From Spirochaetales bacterium Spiro_07 (GTDB taxonomy: Bacteria > Spirochaetota > Spirochaetia > Treponematales > Treponemataceae): a stretch of DNA of 58,334 bases. This document shows, in pieces, positions 50,699-58,334 of this stretch. The notes below the pieces were generated by a model. It was given only the letters and a program-made list of their open reading frames with translations, made no database searches and was not told the DNA's origin. The DNA is taken from contig LVBI01000039.1 of assembly GCA_001603145.1 (NCBI GenBank), positions 1-58,334 on the forward strand, given 5' to 3'. The translations under genes were made by a program, and so were the position numbers. How positions within the stretch are numbered: the stretch's first letter is position 1; each line of letters starts with the position of its first letter.

Positions 50699-51655
50699 AT
50701 GAATACGCAGGCTGAAAACGAACTGGCAAAAGCATACGAATTACTCAAAAAAAGCCAACTGGCAAAAGCAAGCGAAATATTGAGCGAAGCACTCCAGGAC
50801 GATCTTGAGAACAAGGAAATCCTTTACACAATAAAGGGCATAAACTACTGGAACCAGAAGCTTTCACGTATTCAGAACATCGCCTCGCCGTATGACCAAG
50901 GCGAAAGCATTGTCTCTCACTGGAAAGATTTTACGCAGACAATGAGCCAGGGCGACCTGTATTTTGAAAGAAGCATCTACGCCATAAGGCAGGGCATCTT
51001 TTCTTTAGCGCGTGACTGTTACGAGTCAATGATAAACACAAGCGGAAAAATCCAGCCTGATCCGGACATTTTCCGCAAGGCAGGCTTGTGCCATAAAAAG
51101 CTCGGCGACTACGAGACCGCGCTTAAATATCTTGACAAGGCTAATTCAATGGTGTCAGATTCGGCCGCTATTTTGTCTGAAATGGCTGACTGCTATGCCT
51201 TATGCGGCGAAGAGCGCACGGCAAAAGTGCTTTTCCGCGAAGCTTTTTTTATAGACCCGCAGAAAGTAGACCTGAGCCTGCTTGATTCAGAACTTATCCG
51301 CTGCCTTATCAAGCAGACGGAGCAGCTCGGCTATAGCGGAGCTGTGTTGCAGGAATGGATTCCTGTTTACGGCGTGCTTTACGGCGTTTTTTCGGTTAAG
51401 CGCGAGCTGCGTGCAATTGAAATTGGAAAACTGAAACAGAACATATTTGCGCTTGAGAATAACCTTCAGGAAACTGAAAACAATCGTAAAGAAGCAAGCA
51501 ACGACCGTGCGCTGATTGTGCCGCGTCTGATAAATCATTATTTCTGGCTTATCGACCATTATGTAATGACAAACGAGGCAAGATCGCACATTCAGGAAGT
51601 GCTGCTCAAGATAAGATTCTTAGACGCAAATATTTATGAAGAATATCTAAAATAA
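50699..51655 (+). CDS. TPR protein of unknown function upstream of greA
   Basis: 318 residues, no signal peptide or membrane helix. TPR-like repeats at the start (LAKAYELLKKSQLAKASEILSEALQDD) and at about 125-185 (AGLCHKKLGDYETALKYLDKAN, MADCYALCGEERTAKVLFREAFFIDP). Cytoplasmic. It is followed after 44 bases by greA with its own good ribosome-binding site, so the two are probably one transcript. A helper role for the GreA fusion is possible but unproven. Confidence 0.75.
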   Translation: MNTQAENELAKAYELLKKSQLAKASEILSEALQDDLENKEILYTIKGINYWNQKLSRIQNIASPYDQGESIVSHWKDFTQTMSQGDLYFERSIYAIRQGIFSLARDCYESMINTSGKIQPDPDIFRKAGLCHKKLGDYETALKYLDKANSMVSDSAAILSEMADCYALCGEERTAKVLFREAFFIDPQKVDLSLLDSELIRCLIKQTEQLGYSGAVLQEWIPVYGVLYGVFSVKRELRAIEIGKLKQNIFALENNLQETENNRKEASNDRALIVPRLINHYFWLIDHYVMTNEARSHIQEVLLKIRFLDANIYEEYLK

Positions 51656-51699
51656 ATTTTCCCGCAGCATTTGCTGCAAAACATATTAGGAGTGTATTT

Positions 51700-54399
51700 A
51701 TGTCTGAAGAGCTGTTGAAATCGGTTCAGGATATGCTGAATGAAGAGCAATGGACGCGTGCTGCCATCAGCAATTATTCAAAAAACAATTTTCTTGAACT
51801 TGCGGCTATAGTAGAAGAAGCTAAAAAACAAAATTGCATTGACGAAATAAAGGCAGCTTGCGACGAGCATCTTGCACATTCAAAGAACAGCATCATCGCT
51901 TTATATATTTCAGGAATGCTTTCTCTCAAAAAGAAAGATCTTGACGAATCAGCTCTTACAACACTTGTCAATATTTTCGTTGACAACCATAAGACTAACA
52001 TCGTCACATATCTTTGTGATGCAATCCTTAAGGAAGACGAAAACAACAAATTCGCGCTCCGCAAGCTTGCAGAATGTTACAAAGAAGACAACAACGATCG
52101 CATCTGGGAAATTTACACAAGCATCGTAAAGCTTGACCGCGAAGAAGCTGAAATTGCAAAGCTTCTTGCCGAAAAGTATGAAAACGACGGCGATATTGAA
52201 ACAGCTGTTGAATATTACAAAAAAGCCCTTCTGCGCTTCGTAAACAAGAACCTCGGCAACCAGATTAAGGAAATCTGGACAAAGCTCGTATCGTTGGTTC
52301 CTGAAGAAATCTACTTCTTCAACCTTGTTCAGAAAGAAGTCGCAAAATCAATCAGCAAAGACAAGGCAGCCCTTCTCCTTCATGAGCTTTACAACTATTA
52401 TCATGACAACCAGAAATGGGATACTGCAATAGACATTCTCAAGACAATTCTTTCTTATGATGATAAAGATCCGTGGGCACGCAAAGAAATCATCGAATGT
52501 TACCGCGGAAAATATGAAGGCCACAGCCAGCTTGAGAACTACATCAAGGTTTCTAACTTGAGCCAGCATTGGCGCAACGTTTTTGAGGCAATTTCTGACT
52601 TTGAAAAGCACATCTCATTTGATGCGCACAATTTCGTTTTCCACCGCTCTTGGGGCGTCGGCATTATCAGCAAGGTTGACAGCGACGAAATCACAATCAA
52701 CTTCGGCAAGACATACGGCGTAAAGAAGATGACGCTCAAGATGGCCGTAAGCGCATTGCAGCCGCTTGCAAAAGACCACATCTGGGTTCTCAAAGCCACA
52801 AAGAAAAAGGAAGAGCTCGCCAAGGAAGTCAAGGAGAACAAATCAAAAGTTCTCAAGATTATCATCAAGAGCTTCAACAACAAATGCGATATCAAGCGCA
52901 TCAAGGCAGAGCTTGTGCCGAGCATTCTTTCGGCTTCTGAATGGACAAGCTGGAGCACACAGGCCAGAAAGATTCTTGAAGAAGACCCGACTTTCGGCGT
53001 AGACAGCAACGATATTTCGCTTTACACAGTGCGCGACCACGCGATTACGCAGGAAGAAAAGCTCGAAAACGAATTCAAGGCTCAGAAGAACTTCTTCTCT
53101 CGCATTGACATTCTTATGAAGTTTGCAAACGACGACGAAACAGACAAGACTTCTGAACAGTTTGCAGAAATGTTCGAATATTTTGTAGGCTATCTCAAGT
53201 CTTTCAACCAGGTAAACGAGCAGATTATCGCTTCTTATCTTGTCGTAAGACGCATTTCAGCCGCAAATCCGCATCTTAACCCGAACCTTCAGTTCTCTTT
53301 TGCAGATTTGTTCAAAGAGATTGAAGACCCGCGCAAGATTTACGAAGAGCTTAAAGATACTAAGAACACATCTTTGAAGAAAGATTATCTCAACTGCATC
53401 AAGGATCTTCTGCCGGACTGGCCTGATATTTACATCAAGCTTTTCCCGACAGTTCTTTCACAAGAGATTCTTGATGCGCTTATCATCAACGGCAACAAGG
53501 AAAAGGTTACGAAATTCGTTCAGACATGCTTTGAGAACTACCGTGACTACCGTGAAGCTGTTATTTTCTTCTTCAAAGAGTCTCAAGACGAAGATTGGTT
53601 CAAGGAAGCTGAAATTCCTTATGAAAAGCAGCTTATTACGCTTATTCACATTCTCGATTTGACATACCGCGAGATTGAGAACCACCGCGACACAACTGAA
53701 AACAGAAAGATTAACAAGAACATTCAGCAGCTTCTTTTCAAGAACAACACGCTGCTTGATTACATGCTTTCAAACGACATTGACACCGTTACGCGCCTTT
53801 ATACGCTCGTTGACGATGTTAAAGACCTTGATCCGACAATCAAGCAGAATATGCGCAACAAGATTCTGAACGTATACAAAGACTTTAAGTTCTATGGCGT
53901 AGAAGAAAAGGTAACTGCAAGAAAGGGCATCTACACAACTATGAAGATGCTCGAAAAGAACAGAGCGTTGCTTGACGACCTCATCAAAGTTCAGCTTCCG
54001 GCTAACGCAAAGGAAATCGATGAAGCACGCGAAAAGGGCGACTTGAAAGAAAACGCCGAATACAAGGCAGCGCGCGACAAGCAGAGAATCCTCAATGCAC
54101 AGATCAGCCGCCTTCAGGCAGATCTCGACAAGGCGATTGTTTTCGACCCGACTACAATCACAACTGCAAGAGTTTCTTTCGGCACAACAGTTTGCCTGCT
54201 GAACAAAGACACAAAAGAGAAAGAAAAGTACACAATTCTTGGCCCGTTCGAATCAGACCCGGACAACGGAATTATCTCTTACCTTTCTCCGTTGGGCGAA
54301 AAGATTTTGAACGCAAAAGACGGCGAAGAGCTTAATATCGAAGTCAACGAACAGAACTACCACTATGTAGTTGAATCGATCGAGGCTGCAGAATTTTAA
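51700..54399 (+). CDS. greA: GreA-domain transcription factor with 740-residue helical extension
   Basis: 899 residues. Only the last part (about 745-899) is GreA: the coiled-coil tip EKGDLKENAEYKAAR with D781 and E784, the acid pair that reaches the polymerase active site and cleaves backtracked RNA, then the FKBP-like C-terminal domain (SFGTTVCLLN...GPFESDPDNGIISYLSPLGEKIL). The first 740 residues are helical with TPR/HEAT-like repeats (FALRKLAECYKEDNND) and include a beta-rich section near 310-350 (FHRSWGVGIISKVDSDEITINFG) that resembles a CarD/KOW-type fold. Ordinary GreA is about 158 residues. AGGAG stands before the ATG. The long form is known in treponemes. Confidence 0.92.
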   Translation: MSEELLKSVQDMLNEEQWTRAAISNYSKNNFLELAAIVEEAKKQNCIDEIKAACDEHLAHSKNSIIALYISGMLSLKKKDLDESALTTLVNIFVDNHKTNIVTYLCDAILKEDENNKFALRKLAECYKEDNNDRIWEIYTSIVKLDREEAEIAKLLAEKYENDGDIETAVEYYKKALLRFVNKNLGNQIKEIWTKLVSLVPEEIYFFNLVQKEVAKSISKDKAALLLHELYNYYHDNQKWDTAIDILKTILSYDDKDPWARKEIIECYRGKYEGHSQLENYIKVSNLSQHWRNVFEAISDFEKHISFDAHNFVFHRSWGVGIISKVDSDEITINFGKTYGVKKMTLKMAVSALQPLAKDHIWVLKATKKKEELAKEVKENKSKVLKIIIKSFNNKCDIKRIKAELVPSILSASEWTSWSTQARKILEEDPTFGVDSNDISLYTVRDHAITQEEKLENEFKAQKNFFSRIDILMKFANDDETDKTSEQFAEMFEYFVGYLKSFNQVNEQIIASYLVVRRISAANPHLNPNLQFSFADLFKEIEDPRKIYEELKDTKNTSLKKDYLNCIKDLLPDWPDIYIKLFPTVLSQEILDALIINGNKEKVTKFVQTCFENYRDYREAVIFFFKESQDEDWFKEAEIPYEKQLITLIHILDLTYREIENHRDTTENRKINKNIQQLLFKNNTLLDYMLSNDIDTVTRLYTLVDDVKDLDPTIKQNMRNKILNVYKDFKFYGVEEKVTARKGIYTTMKMLEKNRALLDDLIKVQLPANAKEIDEAREKGDLKENAEYKAARDKQRILNAQISRLQADLDKAIVFDPTTITTARVSFGTTVCLLNKDTKEKEKYTILGPFESDPDNGIISYLSPLGEKILNAKDGEELNIEVNEQNYHYVVESIEAAEF

Positions 54400-54426
54400 G
54401 TTCAGCTAATTAAAGCCATAAAAGAA

Positions 54427-54469
54427 AAGCCTGCTTAACGGAACAATTCGTTAGGCAGGCTTTTTTTTA
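54427..54469 (+). terminator. Terminator after greA
   Basis: Stem AAGCCTGC...GCAGGCTT with a small internal bulge and AACG/CGTT inner pairs, followed by a run of T. Confidence 0.8.
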
Positions 54470-54587
54470 TTTGCAAGATGCGCGGCGGTTGCACAACTTT
54501 ACAGCGCACGAAAGCTTTAGGCACAGCATCAAACGTGTGCGTTTTCAGCATCGCACTGAATGTGCAAACCGCATAGCCGAATAGCGG

Positions 54588-55997
54588 CTAATTCAGCTTG
54601 AGCGAAACAAGCGCGTTGCTTATCTGCATACACAGCATATCGTAGATAGAGCCGGTAAAAGAGCCGGTCGTAAAATAGATGTAGCCAATCTGGTTTTCGC
54701 GCAAGAAAAGCGGTTTGAGCATAAAGGCTGTAACATCATTATCAAAGTTGCTGAAAGGCAGGAACTTCTCTCTTGGGTTGAATTCAACATTTTCTGTTGT
54801 CTTAAAACCTGTTGCAGAACTAAAAGCATATACAAGCTTTGCCTTTTCAGGTATATCAAATTTGCTTGTGCGCGAATTCTCTATTTGCTTGTCATACAAT
54901 ACGATAGCGGCTTTATCAATTTCGAGCGCGGCAAAAGAAGCTTCAAGCGCGCTTTCAAAATCTTCAAAGTCTTTGACAGCAAGCATCACGTTGACAACGT
55001 CCCTAACTTTGGCAAAATCGCCTTCAAGAAAAAGCCCGCGCCGTTCTCTCAAGCGCTTGAATTCCTTGCCCCACGAGATTTTGCGCATCTGCTCGTCATA
55101 AGCATTAAAAGAAAAATCATCATCTTTTATGCAGCCGCAAGACTGCCTGTAAAGCGCCACTGTAGAATACTCTTCATAAGTGTCTGCTTTTTCATTCCTT
55201 ATAAGCTCGTGCAGCTTTTTTGCGGCCGCATAGCCTTGCGGTGCAAGCGAAGTCTTCACTGTTGTCAGCGTAGGCAAATCAAAAGAAGACACAAACGAAT
55301 CGTCAAAGCCTGTAACAATAATGTCGTTGGGCACGCTTATGCCGTGCTCGTTGAGAAAATGAACAGTAGACAACGCCATTATGTCGTTAAAGCAGATAAT
55401 TGCGTCAAAATCAAGCTTTTTGTGCTCTTCAAGATATTTTTCAAGCAAAGATGTTGCAGAGCTTCCAAAGAAGTTTCCTCTGACAATAGATTCAGGTTGA
55501 AGCTCGATATTATGCTTCTTAAGCACTGCCCTAACAGAATTTTCCCTTATTATTGAATCTGTGTTTTCAACCGGGCCGGTAACAAGCATAAATTTCTTGC
55601 ATGAATGAACCGAAACGAGATGCTCGGTCAAAGCTTCAAGACCGTGGCCGTTGTCGCCCTGCACCAGCGGAATACCGTCAAAGCCGACGGCGAAAGTGAC
55701 CATCGGCAGCGGGCGCATTTCATTGACAAAAGACTTTTCAAAGTGTTCTTTGCCACAGAAAGAGCTTTGCGTGCCAGCTTCGATAATAAGGCCGTCAAGA
55801 TTGTTTCGCTTGATAAACTCAAGAAGAACGGCATCTTGATAGCCATACTTTCCGAAAGGCCAGTCAATCGTATGAGAAGGAAAAACAACAAGCTGCATTC
55901 CATTTTCGTGGCAATACATTGAGATGCCGTCGAAAAGTTCCTTTCCGTAACCGGCATCCATTAAATGAATTAAAAAACCAATTCTTAGAGTTTTCAT
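54588..55997 (-). CDS. LacI-type sensor domain with GAF-like end, no helix-turn-helix
   Basis: 469 residues. Residues 1-290 are a periplasmic-binding-protein-like fold of LacI/GalR sensor type: IGFLIHLMDAGYGKELFDGI, NLDGLIIEAG, AIICFNDIMALSTVHFLNEHGISVPNDIIVTGFDDS and LTTVKTSLAPQGYAAAKKL. There is no helix-turn-helix before it and no signal peptide. Residues about 310-469 look like a GAF-type domain (FEDFESALEASFAALEIDKAAIVLYD ... RENQIGYIYF). In other treponeme-type proteins such a pair is often followed by a GGDEF or kinase output; here none is present. Fourteen bases after the HEAT-repeat gene. Confidence 0.75.
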   Translation of the reverse strand: MKTLRIGFLIHLMDAGYGKELFDGISMYCHENGMQLVVFPSHTIDWPFGKYGYQDAVLLEFIKRNNLDGLIIEAGTQSSFCGKEHFEKSFVNEMRPLPMVTFAVGFDGIPLVQGDNGHGLEALTEHLVSVHSCKKFMLVTGPVENTDSIIRENSVRAVLKKHNIELQPESIVRGNFFGSSATSLLEKYLEEHKKLDFDAIICFNDIMALSTVHFLNEHGISVPNDIIVTGFDDSFVSSFDLPTLTTVKTSLAPQGYAAAKKLHELIRNEKADTYEEYSTVALYRQSCGCIKDDDFSFNAYDEQMRKISWGKEFKRLRERRGLFLEGDFAKVRDVVNVMLAVKDFEDFESALEASFAALEIDKAAIVLYDKQIENSRTSKFDIPEKAKLVYAFSSATGFKTTENVEFNPREKFLPFSNFDNDVTAFMLKPLFLRENQIGYIYFTTGSFTGSIYDMLCMQISNALVSLKLN

Positions 55998-56011
55998 ATT
56001 AACCTTTTTAG

Positions 56012-57394
56012 TTATTCTGTGAGGTTTGCAGAAGCTATGCCATTTCTTTCGATGCGGTCAAGCACATTCTTAGCCTTTTTCTTATTTGTGCCCTCTTTGT
56101 CGTCCATGCTCATAACCTCAACGAGCGGACGCAACGACTCAAAATTGTTTTTCTCAAACATGTCGAGTGCCGTTCCTTTTGTGGCAACATCGTCGCTTAT
56201 GATATAAGCCGCGCAAATGTCTTCAATGGCAGGGCTTGTATATTTGGCAAGCTCTTTACCGAGTGCGTAGCGCAGCTTTATAAGACGCTTGTCGTCAAGA
56301 GTTTCTCTTGCAACAGATTTTACCGGCTCAATCGAAGAATCAAAATTATATTTCAGCAGCACGGCGGCAGCTTTTGCGCGGTCTGTTTCAGACTTTTTCT
56401 TGTCTTCAATCACGTTTAAAAGATACCAGATTCCTTCTGGTGAATGAATCGCGCTCAAAGTTTCATAAGACTTGTGCTTGACGACATTTTCAGCGTCATT
56501 CTTAGCACGGTAAAGCACCACGTTTGAAGCGTCTTGAATGTTCTGGTCGATAATAGCCTGCAACGCGGCAAGGCGCACTTTATAGAAGCTGTCTTTTACG
56601 GCAGTGATAATTATGCTTTTCGAGTTTTCGTCAGTCTTTTTTGACAAAGCCTTTATAACAGAAACGCGTACGTTTGCGTCGTTGTCTTCATAGATTGAGA
56701 TAAGCGCGTCAATTGCATCTTGGCTTTCAATGCCGCCCAAAGCTTCTGCCGCCGCCATTCTTACGGCTGTTGTTTCAGACGTGTCTTTTGCAAGCTCCAC
56801 AATCGTCTTCACAGACTGAACGGCGTTAAGCTCGCCGAGCGAAGAAATGAGATAAAGCTTGGTGTTTTCAGAAACAGCCGAATCAAGCATTTCTGCAAGC
56901 TGCGCAGAATCTTCAGCCGCACCGATTTTTCCGATTACTTTTGCGGCGGCTTCAACATAGCTTCCGTCTTCTTCAAGAAGCAGATTCAGCACAGGTTCGC
57001 GCGCTTCTTTTATTTCTAGCGCAGAAACATATTCAAAGACCTTGTTCACCATTGAACGCTTTTCGTCAATCGGGTCTTTCAAAATATCAAGCGCATAAGT
57101 CATTAGGTGATAATCTTTTGCGGCGATGCAGTAATCAAATATCTTTGTTTTGAGCTTCTGGTTGCGGGTCGCCGTGAACAAAGCAAAAAAATCGTCACCG
57201 TATTCGAATTCTCCGTCTTTTATGATTTCATCAATCAGAGTTTCAATTTCTGAATCAAGACCGTACGATATTTTCTCGCGCCGTTCTTCAAATAATGTCT
57301 TTTCTTCTGAATCTTCAGACGTAACATCTTCAGCAAAAGCTGAAAACACAAAGAACACACAAAACAAGGACAAGATAATTCTTCTGACAGTCAT
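56012..57394 (-). CDS. Exported HEAT-repeat protein
   Basis: 460 residues. Signal peptide ending about residue 21 (VFFVFSAFA), then an acidic linker and HEAT/armadillo-type repeats from about residue 100 to the end (YVEAAAKVIGKIGAAEDSAQL, AVRMAAAEALGGIESQDAIDALISIYEDN, NVRVSVIKALSKKTDEN). Periplasmic by inference; such repeats bind other proteins. It follows tgt by 26 bases and precedes the LacI-type gene by 14, so the three are probably one transcript. Confidence 0.75.
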   Translation of the reverse strand: MTVRRIILSLFCVFFVFSAFAEDVTSEDSEEKTLFEERREKISYGLDSEIETLIDEIIKDGEFEYGDDFFALFTATRNQKLKTKIFDYCIAAKDYHLMTYALDILKDPIDEKRSMVNKVFEYVSALEIKEAREPVLNLLLEEDGSYVEAAAKVIGKIGAAEDSAQLAEMLDSAVSENTKLYLISSLGELNAVQSVKTIVELAKDTSETTAVRMAAAEALGGIESQDAIDALISIYEDNDANVRVSVIKALSKKTDENSKSIIITAVKDSFYKVRLAALQAIIDQNIQDASNVVLYRAKNDAENVVKHKSYETLSAIHSPEGIWYLLNVIEDKKKSETDRAKAAAVLLKYNFDSSIEPVKSVARETLDDKRLIKLRYALGKELAKYTSPAIEDICAAYIISDDVATKGTALDMFEKNNFESLRPLVEVMSMDDKEGTNKKKAKNVLDRIERNGIASANLTE

Positions 57395-57420
57395 TACAAT
57401 CCTTCCTGATAGTAAGTTGG

Positions 57421-58334
<914 letters not shown>

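Overview
The window looks like a chromosomal segment of a Treponema (Spirochaetota), probably a gut, rumen or oral relative rather than T. pallidum itself. The evidence is: GreA sits at the C-terminus of an 899-residue protein, a form I know from treponemes; the tmRNA encodes the tag ANSDNSYDYALAA, close to the treponemal tag as I recall it; cheW, an aminotransferase-like gene, nadK and recN follow each other; cmk abuts rpsA; and there are Treponema-style lipoproteins with poly-glycine after the lipid cysteine. I could not run any search, so family names rest on motifs read by eye.

Layout. Positions 1-4900 are repeat-rich and carry two surface lipoproteins on the minus strand (a DUF1566-like protein and a BspA-type leucine-rich protein), with a 23-bp array, a 7-bp array and several hairpin repeats between them. 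At 4.9-10.3 kb a plus-strand group encodes penicillin-binding protein 1A, a membrane-anchored ParB-like protein, a TtcA-like tRNA thiolase and a pseudo-receiver/ATPase/cNMP-barrel regulator. pncB and sbcC/sbcD follow on the minus strand. At 17.3-21.6 kb lie ndk-gpsA-ffh-thyX and an HD-domain gene (plus). The minus strand then carries tmRNA, a secreted protein and an HD hydrolase, followed by a decayed 1.2-kb stretch. At 25.4-30.3 kb is a minus-strand operon cheW, aminotransferase-like, nadK, recN, hypothetical. A lone response regulator, an NSS-family transporter, tRNA-Leu, an outer-membrane barrel candidate, tRNA-Pro, an adenylate cyclase and an overlapping FecR/formylglycine-enzyme-like gene follow.

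At 38.9-49.8 kb everything is on the minus strand: a lipoprotein, a TPR membrane protein, a degenerate NtrC-type regulator, then a compact operon recA-folK-scpA-scpB-rluB-cmk-rpsA closed by a terminator, and two TPR proteins. The end holds rpe (minus), a TPR gene and greA (plus), and a minus-strand group tgt (cut by the window edge), a HEAT-repeat protein and a LacI-type sensor without a DNA-binding domain.

Most genes are housekeeping: recombination and repair (recA, recN, sbcCD), chromosome segregation (scpAB), translation and RNA modification (rpsA, rluB, ttcA, tgt, tmRNA, tRNAs), NAD metabolism (pncB, nadK), thymidylate and folate (thyX, folK), secretion (ffh) and envelope (PBP1A). The less ordinary signals are regulatory or structural: a promoter/heptamer-array/terminator leader in front of a lipoprotein gene, a candidate small RNA with an anti-Shine-Dalgarno loop, several apparently leaderless genes, covarying hairpin repeats (one nested inside another), and several proteins that keep a family fold but have lost its hallmark residue or domain.
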